Shown one piece after another: positions 1 to 8,963 of a stretch of DNA of 39,101 nt. Every line of letters begins with the position of its first letter. The first letter of the stretch is position 1. The position numbers were made by a program, and so were the translations under genes. Source of the DNA: Clostridia bacterium (GTDB lineage: Bacteria > Bacillota > Clostridia > Oscillospirales > CAG-272); assembly GCA_017463445.1 (NCBI GenBank), contig JAFTPF010000144.1, positions 1 to 39,101 of the forward strand, in the 5' to 3' direction. Under the pieces are notes generated by a model. It did not search any database and had not been told where the DNA came from. It saw only the letters and a program-made list of their open reading frames with translations.

Positions 1-1625
1 ATTTTGATACTCGTATCGATGCCGAGGACGGTCTTTCCGTGATCACCACTATCGATTCCAATATCCAGAGTATGCTGGAAGGACAGCTCAAATCGGCGTA
101 CGAATATGCCAAAGCGGCAGAGAAGGTGACCGGTATCGTAATGGATCCCAACACCGGCGCGATCTATGCGATGGGTACCTATCCCAGCTTTGATCTGAAC
201 GATATGTACACCCTCAACGATTACTATCAGGCAAGATACGATGCCTGGACCTTTGATGTATCCAAGTATCCCGAAGGGACTACCGAAGAAGCGGCAAAGA
301 ACGAGTATTATTGGGAGTGTGTCTACGCAATGTGGAACAATAAAGCGGTATCTACCTTGTACGAACCGGGTTCCACGATGAAGATGATGACTACCGCAAT
401 GGCGCTGGAAGAGAGCCGGATCAGCTTTTCCTCCCAGTTTTCTTGCAGTGGTGCATTGACCGTGGCAGGTCAGCGGATCCGTTGTCACAAAACCAGCGGT
501 CACGGCACTAAGACCTTCAACAAGCTGCTTCAGCTCTCGTGTAATCCTGCGATCATGCAAGTGGCGGCAAAGCTGGGGGGCAGTAAATTTTATTCTTACT
601 TTGAATCATTCGGTTACACTTCGCTGACCGGAGTGGATCTTCCCGGCGAGGAAGCCGGACTTTATGTTCCGCTCTCGGGCTTCAACGCAGTTGAGCTTGC
701 CTGCTACAGCTTCGGTCAGACCTTTAAGACGACTCCCCTTCAGCAGCTGACGGCAGTCTGCACCATTGCCAACGGCGGAAACCTAGTCACCCCTTATGTG
801 GTCAGCTCACTGATCGACAGCAGCGGGAACGCTCAGGTGACGTTTGAGCCGAAGATCAAGCGGCAGGTGGTCAGCAGTTCGGTATGCGAGAGCATTATGA
901 CGGTATTGGAAGACGGCGTATCCAGCGGCGACGGCGTAAAGAACGCCTACGTTGCAGGATACAGAGTAGCGGCAAAGACCGGTACCTCGGAGAAACGAGA
1001 CTCTGTGGATAAGACGGCACGTATCGGTTCCTGCGTGGCAGTGGCTCCCGCTGACGATCCGCAGGTTTGCGTGATCATCATCGTGGACGAACCGCAGATC
1101 AGCAACAAATACGGCAGTAACGTAGCCGCTCCGTACGCAGGCGCGTTGATCGAGCAGGTGCTCTCTTATCTGGGAGTTGAGCGTCGCTATACCGACGAAG
1201 AGACCTCCAGAATGAGCGTTACCGTAGGAAACTATAAAGGAATCGCTTTGGAAAAAGCGATCCAGAACGTATCCTCCGCAGGACTGACCTACGAGGTCAT
1301 CGGGAACGGTACCACCGTTACTTCCCAGATTCCCGCGGCAGGTGAAACGCTCACCAATATGAACGGAAAAGTTTACTTATACACCGGCGGTGAAACGGCA
1401 ACCACTACGGTAAAGGTTCCCGATCTGATGCACAAGACGGCGGATGCCGCCATCAAGCAGCTGCAAGCGTTGGGATTGAACGTACGGCTTACCGGTGTCA
1501 CTAATTACTCTGCCGGCGCAGGTGCGACCGTGATCGCACAGTCACCGCCTGCAGGTACAGAGGTGCCCTACGGCAGTATCGTGACGCTGGAGTGCAGATA
1601 CCTGAACGAAACTGACGGCGGATAA
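1..1625 (+). CDS. spoVD: Penicillin-binding protein transpeptidase with PASTA domains (SpoVD/PBP2B-like), 5' end missing
   Basis: This is a class B PBP that cross-links peptidoglycan at the septum or spore cortex, outside the membrane. The frame is already open at base 3, so the gene starts upstream of the window; the GTG at 39 is internal. The active-site SxxK (S-T-M-K) has its Ser codon at 372-374, within EPGSTMKMM. The second motif is S-C-N (in LSCNPAI) and the third is KTG at 975-983. Two PASTA repeats follow, one after about base 1212 and one after about 1413 (KVPDLMHKTADAA). Two PASTA repeats resemble PBP2B, but the position directly before murE is that of spoVD in Bacillus. FtsW-type synthases such as the one downstream pair with such PBPs. 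The N-terminal membrane anchor and dimerisation domain are not visible, so SpoVD versus PBP2B/FtsI is not settled. Confidence 0.93.
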   Translation, partial: FDTRIDAEDGLSVITTIDSNIQSMLEGQLKSAYEYAKAAEKVTGIVMDPNTGAIYAMGTYPSFDLNDMYTLNDYYQARYDAWTFDVSKYPEGTTEEAAKNEYYWECVYAMWNNKAVSTLYEPGSTMKMMTTAMALEESRISFSSQFSCSGALTVAGQRIRCHKTSGHGTKTFNKLLQLSCNPAIMQVAAKLGGSKFYSYFESFGYTSLTGVDLPGEEAGLYVPLSGFNAVELACYSFGQTFKTTPLQQLTAVCTIANGGNLVTPYVVSSLIDSSGNAQVTFEPKIKRQVVSSSVCESIMTVLEDGVSSGDGVKNAYVAGYRVAAKTGTSEKRDSVDKTARIGSCVAVAPADDPQVCVIIIVDEPQISNKYGSNVAAPYAGALIEQVLSYLGVERRYTDEETSRMSVTVGNYKGIALEKAIQNVSSAGLTYEVIGNGTTVTSQIPAAGETLTNMNGKVYLYTGGETATTTVKVPDLMHKTADAAIKQLQALGLNVRLTGVTNYSAGAGATVIAQSPPAGTEVPYGSIVTLECRYLNETDGG

Positions 1626-1655
1626 CGCTATCCCACAAACGAAAGGCGGATGAAT

Positions 1656-3125
1656 ATGAGGATCAAAGAATTACTGTCCGGAGCAGAAGTGTCTTCTTAT
1701 AACGGAACCGAAGAGCTGGTGATCGCCGGCGTTACCGGTGACAGTCGCAAAGTAAAACCCGGATACGTCTTTCTGTGCATTGCGGGAACAAACGCGGACG
1801 GACACTCCTATATCGGCAAAGCAGCCGAGAGCGGTGCAGTTGCGGCGATCGTAGAGTATATTCCAAAGGATTGCCCCATCCCCTGCATTGTATGTCCTGA
1901 CACCCGTCTTGCCGCATCTTTCGTATTCTCCAATTGGTTCGGAAGACCCCAGGAATCTATGAAGATGATCGGCATTACCGGCACCAACGGCAAGACCAGC
2001 ACCACCTATATGCTTCGCTCCATTTTTGAAGCGGCAGGGAAAAACGTAAGCGTGATCGGTACGATCCAGATTACTTGGGCAGGGAAGAGCGTGGATATGG
2101 GAATGACCACTCCCGATCCCGAGCGCCTATTCGGCACACTTGCAGAGATGCGGGACGACGGCGTGGAGTACGTCTTTATGGAAGTCTCCTCTCACTCGCT
2201 CTGCTTGGGCAGGGTCGCCCCCATCCACTATACGGCGTCTGCTTATACCAATCTGACTCCAGAGCATCTGGATTTCCACAAGACGATGGAGGAATACGCC
2301 GCCGCCAAAGAGCTCCTGTTTACGAAATCCGATCTGGGTGTATTCTGCACCGACGACGACTTTGTGAAAGCCGCTGCGGAGAAGAAACTATGTAAAACCT
2401 ATACCGCGTCTACCAAGCACGATGCGGATTATTCTGCAAAGGATATCGCCTACGAATCCATGGACGGCGTGACTTATACTCTTGTGACTCCCGACGGCAG
2501 AGAATTGCGTGTGACCTGTCCTATTGCGGGACGCTTTACCGTTAACAATACGCTGGGTGCCATCGTGCTGTCCCTGTTGCTGGGGATCGACGAGACCACC
2601 GTCCTTTCCGCCATTGCCACAATGGGCGGTGTTCCCGGGCGGATCGAGCGGGTCACTCCTCCGTCGCTCCCCTTCAGTGTGGTGATCGACTACGCCCATA
2701 CTCCCGATGCGCTGGAAAATGTGATCGACGCCCTCCTGCACTCCCGCAAGGAAGGGCAGAAGCTTACCGTGCTCTTCGGATGCGGCGGTGACCGCGACAA
2801 GACCAAACGCCCCGTGATGGGCGAGATCGCAACGAGACTTGCCGATCACACTATCATCACCAGTGACAACAGCCGGAGCGAAGATCCCGATGCGATCATC
2901 CAAGATATTCTGGCGGGCGTTCATCCCGAAAAGTCCCATATCGTGATCGTAGATCGCAGAGACGCCATCGCTCATGCTGTCGCCAATGCCGAGGAAGGTG
3001 AGATCATCCTCATCGCAGGAAAAGGTCACGAGAATTACGAGATCAAAAAAGACGGAAAACACCCCTTTTCCGAAAAAGAAGAGGTTGCCAAAGCCGTTCA
3101 AAAACGCTTTGGATATGACATTTAA
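1656..3125 (+). CDS. murE: UDP-MurNAc-tripeptide synthetase MurE
   Basis: Cytoplasmic ATP-dependent ligase that adds the third stem-peptide residue to UDP-MurNAc-L-Ala-D-Glu. The N-terminal UMP-binding domain is followed by a P-loop GTNGKTSTT near residue 110, the Mur ligase central domain (EVSSHSLCLGR, then NLTPEHLDFH) and the C-terminal ligase domain. The amino-acid selectivity motif reads D-N-S-R, close to the DNPR typical of meso-diaminopimelate enzymes, so mDAP is the likely substrate. Two ATGs are possible, 1650 and 1656. The Shine-Dalgarno AAAGG ends at 1646, which gives 3 nt to the first and 9 nt to the second, so I chose 1656 (about 489 aa, normal length). It follows the PBP gene by about 30 bp and precedes murF by 11 bp, probably in one transcript. 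Confidence 0.96.
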   Translation: MRIKELLSGAEVSSYNGTEELVIAGVTGDSRKVKPGYVFLCIAGTNADGHSYIGKAAESGAVAAIVEYIPKDCPIPCIVCPDTRLAASFVFSNWFGRPQESMKMIGITGTNGKTSTTYMLRSIFEAAGKNVSVIGTIQITWAGKSVDMGMTTPDPERLFGTLAEMRDDGVEYVFMEVSSHSLCLGRVAPIHYTASAYTNLTPEHLDFHKTMEEYAAAKELLFTKSDLGVFCTDDDFVKAAAEKKLCKTYTASTKHDADYSAKDIAYESMDGVTYTLVTPDGRELRVTCPIAGRFTVNNTLGAIVLSLLLGIDETTVLSAIATMGGVPGRIERVTPPSLPFSVVIDYAHTPDALENVIDALLHSRKEGQKLTVLFGCGGDRDKTKRPVMGEIATRLADHTIITSDNSRSEDPDAIIQDILAGVHPEKSHIVIVDRRDAIAHAVANAEEGEIILIAGKGHENYEIKKDGKHPFSEKEEVAKAVQKRFGYDI

Positions 3126-3136
3126 CGGAGGAATCC

Positions 3137-4522
3137 ATGACAGTTACGCTGCATAAAGCTCAGACTGCTCTGAAAATTGCAAACGCGGTGGGCGGAACTC
3201 TGTTTGGAGACGAGAGCGCGGTAGTGACCGCTCTTACCACCGATTCCCGAGAGGTAACCCCCGGTGCCGTTTTCGTAGCGATCTGCGGCGAGACCGCCGA
3301 CGGACACGCATATATTGGTAAAGCAGCCGCAATGGGTGCGTCCTGTATCCTTTGCGAACGCCTGCCCGAGGTGCTCCCCACCTGCCCGCTGATCTGTACC
3401 GACGATTCGGTAAAGGCACTGGGACGGCTTGCCGCCGCATACAAGCGTCAAATCGCACCGTTGACCGTTGCGGTTACGGGCAGTATCGGCAAAACGACGA
3501 CCAAAGAATTTATTGCCGCGGTTCTGTCCGAGCATTATCAGACCCTGAAGACGCCCGGCAATTTCAATAATCATATCGGACTCCCTTTGACTATGCTCTC
3601 CCTTTCCGAAGCGGATCGGGCGATGGTGGTAGAGATGGGAATGAGCGCGCGGGGAGAGATCCAATATCTCTCATCGCTTGCCAATCCTAAGATCGCCGTG
3701 ATCACCAATATCGGCACTTCCCACATCGAGCATCTGGGCTCCCGGGAGGGCATCCGTGACGCCAAGATGGAGATCGTCAACGGCATGGAGCCCGGTGGCG
3801 CACTGATCCTGAACGGCGACGAGCCCCTGCTGGCAGGCGTGCCCGGAGCCTATTACGTTTCTCGCACCAACCCTTCCGCACAATTCTATATCAGCGCTGT
3901 GGAGCAGACCGAAAACGGTTCCGCTTTTGACCTGACCGTCGGCGACGAACTGTACGAGAGCATCGTGATCCCCGCCATCGGCGAGCATAACGTGCTGGAC
4001 GCGGCATACGCCTTTGCGGTGGGCAGATTAGTAGGAATGGGCGAATACGAGATTCGCCGCGGACTGATGAATTTCCGTCAGACCGGTATGCGGCAGAATC
4101 TCTATCCCGTGTGCGATTTTTGGGTGCTGGAGGACTGCTACAATGCAGCTCCCGAATCTATGCAGGCGGCACTGAAGGTACTGTCACAGGTGGCAGAGGG
4201 GAAGGGCGGACGCAAGATCGCCGTGCTGGGAGAGATGCGCGAGCTGGGCAGTTACAGCGAGACCGGTCACCGTACGGTAGGCAAAGCAGTAGCCGAGATC
4301 GGTGTCGATCTGCTCTTCACCTTCGGGAAAGACGCATCTTACATCGCAGAGGGCGCGGCGAGCGCAGGAGTTCCTGCCGACGCGATCCTGCGATTTGACG
4401 ATACGAACGCTCCCGCAGGGCTTGCGGCTTCGTTGAAGTCGGTGCTGAAACCGGGCGATACTGTACTTTTCAAGGCAAGCCGTGCGGTGGCTCTGGAACG
4501 GGTCATTGCACAGCTCAAATAA
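3137..4522 (+). CDS. murF: UDP-MurNAc-tripeptide:D-Ala-D-Ala ligase MurF
   Basis: Adds D-alanyl-D-alanine to complete the UDP-MurNAc-pentapeptide in the cytoplasm. The 461 residues are full length. The N-terminal domain (TTDSREVTPGAVF) resembles that of MurE next door. The ATP loop is TGSIGKTTTKE near residue 114, followed by the MurF-typical TPGNFNNHIGLP and MGMSARGEI, which separate it from MurD, MurC and MurE. The Asn-Ile-Gly-Thr-SHIEHLGS segment is also typical of MurF. GGAGG at 3127-3131 lies 5 nt before ATG 3137. It lies between murE and mraY, as in many Clostridia and proteobacteria; in Bacillus subtilis murF is elsewhere. Confidence 0.96.
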   Translation: MTVTLHKAQTALKIANAVGGTLFGDESAVVTALTTDSREVTPGAVFVAICGETADGHAYIGKAAAMGASCILCERLPEVLPTCPLICTDDSVKALGRLAAAYKRQIAPLTVAVTGSIGKTTTKEFIAAVLSEHYQTLKTPGNFNNHIGLPLTMLSLSEADRAMVVEMGMSARGEIQYLSSLANPKIAVITNIGTSHIEHLGSREGIRDAKMEIVNGMEPGGALILNGDEPLLAGVPGAYYVSRTNPSAQFYISAVEQTENGSAFDLTVGDELYESIVIPAIGEHNVLDAAYAFAVGRLVGMGEYEIRRGLMNFRQTGMRQNLYPVCDFWVLEDCYNAAPESMQAALKVLSQVAEGKGGRKIAVLGEMRELGSYSETGHRTVGKAVAEIGVDLLFTFGKDASYIAEGAASAGVPADAILRFDDTNAPAGLAASLKSVLKPGDTVLFKASRAVALERVIAQLK

Positions 4523-4543
4523 ACGGACGGAGAAAATGTTGAG

Positions 4544-5551
4544 ATGAAAATCAAAATGTTAGGTTATTTTGCGATCTGCGCCGTGGCGGTCTTTGTGCTG
4601 ACTGTTATCGCACTTCGCTATTTGATCCCCAAACTGAAAAGCATCAAGATGGGCCAGAAGATTCTGGACATCGGTCCTCGCTGGCACAAGAGCAAAGAGG
4701 GAACTCCCACCATGGGCGGTATCTCCTTCATCACTTCTTCGCTGATTGTTTTGGCAGGCGTGCTGGTGTTCGCACTGATCACCGACGCCCAGCTGGAGTG
4801 GCAAAAGCTACTGATCTGTCTGGGCTTTGCGTTTCTGAATGGCGTGATCGGCTTTTTGGACGATTTCGCAAAGTTCTTCAAGAAGCAGAATAAAGGTCTT
4901 TCCGCAGGACAGAAATATTTACTCCAGCTGATCGTTGCGGGCGCATTCCTGGCAGGTCTGAAGTTTACCGGTGCGCTCACTACCGTTCTGACGATCCCCT
5001 TCGTGGGATGGCAGTGGGATCTGGGCTGGTTCTACTATGTCTTTATGCTGATCCTGATCACCGGCGTAGTCAACAGCGTCAATCTCACCGACGGTATCGA
5101 CGGACTTTGCTCTTCGGTCACCTTCGTTGCGGCGGCGTTTTTCGCGGTAGTCGCCTTCTATCTGTCCAGCCTTTCCACCGCTATCTGTTCCGCATTGGTC
5201 ATCGGTGGCACGCTGGGCTTTCTGGTCTACAATTTTCACCCCGCCAAGATCTTCATGGGCGACACCGGTTCGCTGTTCCTGGGCGGTATGGTGGTCGCGC
5301 TGTCGGTGCTGATCGACCAGCCTTTGCTTTTGTTCCTGGTAGGCTTCGTCTACATTTGCGAAAGCTTCTCGGACATCATTCAGGTGGGTTACTTCAAGCT
5401 GACCCATGGCAAACGCTTCTTCAAAATGGCACCCATCCATCACCACTTTGAGCAATGCGGTTGGAGCGAAAATCAGATCGTGTTCCGATTTAGTCTGGTG
5501 ACGCTGGCAGGCTCCGTGCTGGCATTTATCGGTCTGGTATTGATTTTCTGA
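4544..5551 (+). CDS. mraY: Phospho-MurNAc-pentapeptide transferase MraY
   Basis: Integral membrane enzyme that moves phospho-MurNAc-pentapeptide from UDP to undecaprenyl phosphate, making lipid I. The 335 residues carry about ten hydrophobic segments and the family signatures PTMGG, NLTDGIDGL (catalytic Asp region), FMGDTGSLFLGG and the triple-His loop MAPIHHHFE. The start is the ATG at 4544. An ATG at 4536 hits a stop after two codons. The Shine-Dalgarno GGACGGAG spans 4526-4532. The TGA stop at 5549-5551 shows that TGA terminates in this genome. murD would be expected next, but ftsW follows after 52 bp. Confidence 0.97.
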   Translation: MKIKMLGYFAICAVAVFVLTVIALRYLIPKLKSIKMGQKILDIGPRWHKSKEGTPTMGGISFITSSLIVLAGVLVFALITDAQLEWQKLLICLGFAFLNGVIGFLDDFAKFFKKQNKGLSAGQKYLLQLIVAGAFLAGLKFTGALTTVLTIPFVGWQWDLGWFYYVFMLILITGVVNSVNLTDGIDGLCSSVTFVAAAFFAVVAFYLSSLSTAICSALVIGGTLGFLVYNFHPAKIFMGDTGSLFLGGMVVALSVLIDQPLLLFLVGFVYICESFSDIIQVGYFKLTHGKRFFKMAPIHHHFEQCGWSENQIVFRFSLVTLAGSVLAFIGLVLIF

Positions 5552-5603
5552 GCTTGATCGCTCAGTTTATTCTCGCAAATTCATTTCACGAAAGGAAAGA
5601 ACC

Positions 5604-6824
5604 ATGGATCTTCAGGTCAATTCTTCGAAAAAGCCCAAATCGTCCGTCGCATCCAAACTCGACAGTTTTCTGGTCAAAGGTGATTTTGACCGCCCACTGT
5701 TCGTTATCGTAATGCTACTGCTCTGCTTTGGATCGGTAATGGTTTTTTCCGCAAGCTATGCGTACGCATATTCCGATAAAGGCGACAGTTCATTTTACAT
5801 ACGCAAGCAGTTAGTATTTGCATTGATTGGTGTGCTCGGGATGTGGGGGATCTCCAAGATCCACTATAAAGTGATCCAAAAACTGACGCCGGTCATATTT
5901 CTGGGGGCAGGTGCACTGCTGGTGATGGTACTTGTCATCGGTACCAGCGAGGACTCGGCAAAGCGCTGGATTAATTTGGGATTTATCAGCTTCCAGCCCT
6001 CCGAGATCGCTAAATTTGCTCTGGTTTTGATGATCGCCTGGTTTGCTCACAAATACCGCCGCCGCATTATGGAACGGGACGGTACGATGAGTACCTATAT
6101 GAAATCCGCTCTTTGGGGTACAGGCATCCCGATGCTGTTCGTTTTGGGCTTCTGCGGTCTGGTCATGCTGGAGAACCATCTGTCCGGTACCATCATTCTG
6201 CTTTGCATTGGACTATCGGTGATCTGGGCAGGCGGCGGTAAGAAATCGGTGTATATCTTCGGCGCGGCGGTGATCGTGCTGGTGGTCTATATTCTGATGT
6301 TCCAGCCGGAGTTTTTGAAAGATCATCTGGAGCCTTACCAGTGGAAGCGGATCGATATGTGGCTGAATCCCGAAGCCTACGACGTGCAGGATGATACCTG
6401 GCAGACGGTACAAGGTCTGATCGCGGTAGGATCCGGCGGGATCTTTGGCAGAGGGATTGGCAACAGTCTGCAAAAGCACCTGTTTATCTCTCAGCCGCAA
6501 AACGACTTTATCTTTGCCGTGCTTTGCGAGGAGCTGGGATTGGTAGGTGCGGCAGCCCTGATCATTTTGTACATGGTGTTTTTCATCCGCTGTCTGCAGA
6601 TCGCAAGACGCGCGCCCGATGTTTTCTCCTCGCTGACGGTCATCGGAATCGCCAGCCACGTAATAATCCAGGCGCTCTTGAATATGATGGTAGTCACGTC
6701 TATCATCCCCAATACGGGTATCGCATTGCCGTTTTTCAGCTACGGCGGTTCGTCCCTGATCTTTCTGATGGCAGAGATGGGCATCATACTTTCCATCTCC
6801 CGTTTCAGTCGGATCCAAAAATAA
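5604..6824 (+). CDS. ftsW: FtsW/SpoVE-type lipid II polymerase (SEDS family)
   Basis: SEDS-family peptidoglycan glycosyltransferase of the septum, working with the class B PBP encoded at the start of the window. The 406 residues have a short charged cytoplasmic N-terminus and about ten membrane spans. The SEDS landmarks are KRWINLGFISFQPSE (first loop signature), FGRGIGNSLQKHLFI, and the C-terminal NTGIALPFFSYGGSS, which is diagnostic of FtsW/SpoVE/RodA. The position between mraY and murG matches spoVE/ftsW rather than rodA. GAAAGGA lies shortly before ATG 5604. Sequence alone does not separate a vegetative FtsW from a sporulation SpoVE. Confidence 0.95.
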   Translation: MDLQVNSSKKPKSSVASKLDSFLVKGDFDRPLFVIVMLLLCFGSVMVFSASYAYAYSDKGDSSFYIRKQLVFALIGVLGMWGISKIHYKVIQKLTPVIFLGAGALLVMVLVIGTSEDSAKRWINLGFISFQPSEIAKFALVLMIAWFAHKYRRRIMERDGTMSTYMKSALWGTGIPMLFVLGFCGLVMLENHLSGTIILLCIGLSVIWAGGGKKSVYIFGAAVIVLVVYILMFQPEFLKDHLEPYQWKRIDMWLNPEAYDVQDDTWQTVQGLIAVGSGGIFGRGIGNSLQKHLFISQPQNDFIFAVLCEELGLVGAAALIILYMVFFIRCLQIARRAPDVFSSLTVIGIASHVIIQALLNMMVVTSIIPNTGIALPFFSYGGSSLIFLMAEMGIILSISRFSRIQK

Positions 6825-6848
6825 CAATGAATGTATAAGAGGCAAACT

Positions 6849-7961
6849 ATGAAAGTTGTAATGACAGGCGGCGGAACAGCAGGACACGTCAATCCTGCGC
6901 TTTCTATCGCGCAGATCATTGAATCGGGATGTCCCGGCAGCACCCTTCGGTTTATTGGCACCCGCCGCGGACTGGAGAGTAAGCTGGTTCCTAAAGCGGG
7001 CTATCCGCTTTATGAGATCGAGGTGCAGGGACTGCGGCGCAGTCTCTCTCCCTCCAATTTCAAGGTGCTGTGGAAGGCCTACGCCTCCTATCGGCAGTGC
7101 AGAAAAATGTTCAAGGAAGACCGTCCCGATCTGGTGGTAGGCACTGGTGGATACGTTTCTTGGCCTGTCTGCCGTGCAGCGGCTTCGCTGGGCATTCCCA
7201 CCGCACTTCACGAATCCAATGCAGAGCCGGGCTTTGCGGTAAAGATGTTGAAAAACTCCGCCGATGTGATCTTCGTGAATTTTGCGGATACCGAGCGTTT
7301 TCTGATAGGCTCTAAAGCAAAGATCGTACACGTCGGTATGCCCATCCATCGGGATTTCACCCGCATCGACAGAGAGGAAGCACGCCGCGGAGTCGATCCC
7401 GAAGGGAAGTGGAAACAGATTCTCCTCTCCTTTGGCGGAAGTCTCGGTGCGGCTCACCTGAACGAGGCGATGCTGGAGTTCATGGCGACATACATGAAAG
7501 CGCATCCGGAGGTTCTGTTGATCCATTCGGCAGGCTCCAGAGGATATACTAATATGAAGGCGAAATTCGAAGAAATGGGTTTGGATCGTTTGGATAATAT
7601 CCGATTGATGGAATACATCTACGATATGCCCCGTCAGATGGTCGCCGCAGACGTAGTGATCTGCCGTTCGGGAGCATCCACGCTGTCCGAGCTGACCGCG
7701 ATCCGTAAGGCTTCCATTCTGATCCCGTCGCCCAACGTGACCAACAATCAGCAGTACAAGAACGCGGCACTGCTTGCCGATAAAGGTGCGGCTTTGCTGC
7801 TCCCCGACGCGGAGCTTACCGGTGCAAAGCTTTGCGAAATGGTAGACCGACTCTTCGGGGATGCAGACGCGCTTCAGGCTATGGAAGCAGCGGCAGGCAC
7901 TTTTGCCGTAGCCGATACCGAAGAAAAGATTCTGAAAACATTAAAAGATATTGTAAAATAA
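6849..7961 (+). CDS. murG: UDP-GlcNAc:lipid I N-acetylglucosaminyltransferase MurG
   Basis: Peripheral inner-membrane GT28 enzyme that converts lipid I to lipid II. It has the N-terminal glycine loop MTGGGTAGHVNPAL, GTGGYVSWPV and HESNAEPG typical of MurG, then the C-terminal UDP-GlcNAc site (FGGSLGAAHLN; CRSGASTLSEL; PSPNVTNNQQYKNA). An ATG at 6831 is in frame, but AAGAGG at 6837-6842 sits 6 nt before ATG 6849, which also starts at the conserved M-K-V-V. I therefore use 6849 (370 aa, usual length). The gene follows ftsW by about 25 bp. Confidence 0.96.
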   Translation: MKVVMTGGGTAGHVNPALSIAQIIESGCPGSTLRFIGTRRGLESKLVPKAGYPLYEIEVQGLRRSLSPSNFKVLWKAYASYRQCRKMFKEDRPDLVVGTGGYVSWPVCRAAASLGIPTALHESNAEPGFAVKMLKNSADVIFVNFADTERFLIGSKAKIVHVGMPIHRDFTRIDREEARRGVDPEGKWKQILLSFGGSLGAAHLNEAMLEFMATYMKAHPEVLLIHSAGSRGYTNMKAKFEEMGLDRLDNIRLMEYIYDMPRQMVAADVVICRSGASTLSELTAIRKASILIPSPNVTNNQQYKNAALLADKGAALLLPDAELTGAKLCEMVDRLFGDADALQAMEAAAGTFAVADTEEKILKTLKDIVK

Positions 7962-7985
7962 GCGGACGTATGGTATACTCCATAC
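7951..7985 (+). promoter_or_regulatory. Candidate sigma-A promoter with inverted repeat, upstream of ftsQ/ftsZ
   Basis: TTGTAA (7951-7956), 17 nt, then TATACT (7974-7979), with TG at 7971-7972 giving an extended -10. The -35 lies inside the 3' end of murG. The -10 is exactly the spacer of a perfect inverted repeat GTATGG/CCATAC (7968-7973 and 7980-7985). This could be an operator or a chance palindrome. It would let ftsQ, and perhaps ftsZ, be transcribed separately from the mur genes. Confidence 0.55.
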
Positions 7986-8009
7986 AGAACAAGCCGAAAG
8001 GAGGATAAT

Positions 8010-8831
8010 ATGGATAACGAGCATTCTGAAGCCGCTGAATTCACCAGATTTCAATCTGCAAGTGAAAAGCGATCGTTTGTGATGAAGATCGTCGTTTGGG
8101 TATTTATCTTCCTGTTTCTTTTGGTAGTGGCATTTTGGTTCGGAAGAAATCTGTTTTCGCTGAAGACAATCGTAGTCAACGGAAGCGAGCATTACAGTTA
8201 TACGCAGATCCTGAGTGCCGGCAATATCTCCAAAGGCGACCTGATCTTTTCTGTCTCCGAAAATGATCTGGATCGGGAGCTGACCGAGCAGCTTGCATAC
8301 GTCCGATCGGTCAAAGTGGAGAAGGAATACCCGGGTACTGTAGTGATCACGCTCGAAGAAGAGACTCCCGAGTTTTATTTCGAGATGCAGGGAGAGTATT
8401 TCCTTCTGAGCAGAGAGCTGAAGGTATTGGAACGCTTCGCAACCTCCGAAAAATTGCTGGAGATCGCCCCCGACGTTCAGTTCGTTCAGATCCCCGAGGT
8501 CTCGCGGGCGGTCGTTTGTGAGCCGCTTCAGTTTGCGCTGGATTCAAAGTCAAGACACACCGACGAGGCGCTGAATATGCTGGTGGCTTCCCGCATTTAC
8601 GAAGGGCTTTCCGAAATCGATTTTTCCGACCGGTTCGATATGATCCTGGTCTATGAAAACCGCTTGGAGATCAGCCTCGGTTCGTTCGAAGATTTTGCCT
8701 ATAAGCTGGATCTGGCACTGGGAATGATCCACGCCTATTCGGAAGAAGCGGTCGGAACCTTTGATATCATCTACGACGCGGACGGAGAGCTGAAGGGGAT
8801 TGCTACCGTCAATGATCCACTGGAAGAGTAA
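8010..8831 (+). CDS. ftsQ: Cell division protein DivIB/FtsQ
   Basis: Bitopic divisome protein that links the septal synthase to the ring. The order in its 273 residues is a cytoplasmic tail of about 25, one membrane span (about 26-46, IVVWVFIFLFLLVVAFWFG), then a POTRA domain starting at LFSLKTIVVNG with the typical pattern of an Asn-Gly turn, KGDLIFSV and VKVEKEYPGTVVITLEE (to about residue 120). A DivIB beta domain follows. AAAGGAGG lies 6 nt before ATG 8010. Overall similarity among FtsQ proteins is low, so the call rests on architecture, POTRA motifs and the place between murG and ftsZ. Confidence 0.88.
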   Translation: MDNEHSEAAEFTRFQSASEKRSFVMKIVVWVFIFLFLLVVAFWFGRNLFSLKTIVVNGSEHYSYTQILSAGNISKGDLIFSVSENDLDRELTEQLAYVRSVKVEKEYPGTVVITLEEETPEFYFEMQGEYFLLSRELKVLERFATSEKLLEIAPDVQFVQIPEVSRAVVCEPLQFALDSKSRHTDEALNMLVASRIYEGLSEIDFSDRFDMILVYENRLEISLGSFEDFAYKLDLALGMIHAYSEEAVGTFDIIYDADGELKGIATVNDPLEE

Positions 8832-8870
8832 TCTCGATTGTAAATAATTCGTGAACATTCAAGAAATCTA

Positions 8871-8899
8871 TTGCAAATAGCGCAAAAATTTTGTATCAT
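8871..8899 (+). promoter_or_regulatory. Candidate ftsZ promoter
   Basis: TTGCAA (8871-8876), 17 nt, then TATCAT (8894-8899), in a strikingly AT-rich 132-bp gap between ftsQ and ftsZ. A dedicated promoter for ftsZ is common. The leader of about 58 nt ends in GGAGG just before ATG 8964. Confidence 0.5.
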
Positions 8900-8963
8900 A
8901 TTAGTATGTAAAAATATTTGTAAGAATTATATCATGATTCAAGACGCAGGAGGATAAATACAC

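Noticed and set aside
6831-6848. ATG at 6831 giving murG the N-terminus MYKRQ, which resembles the peptide read from Nextera adapter sequence
   Set aside because: The bases are ATGTATAAGAGGCAA, not the adapter's AGAGACAG form, and AAGAGG fits as the ribosome site of the true start at 6849. It looks natural rather than contaminating.
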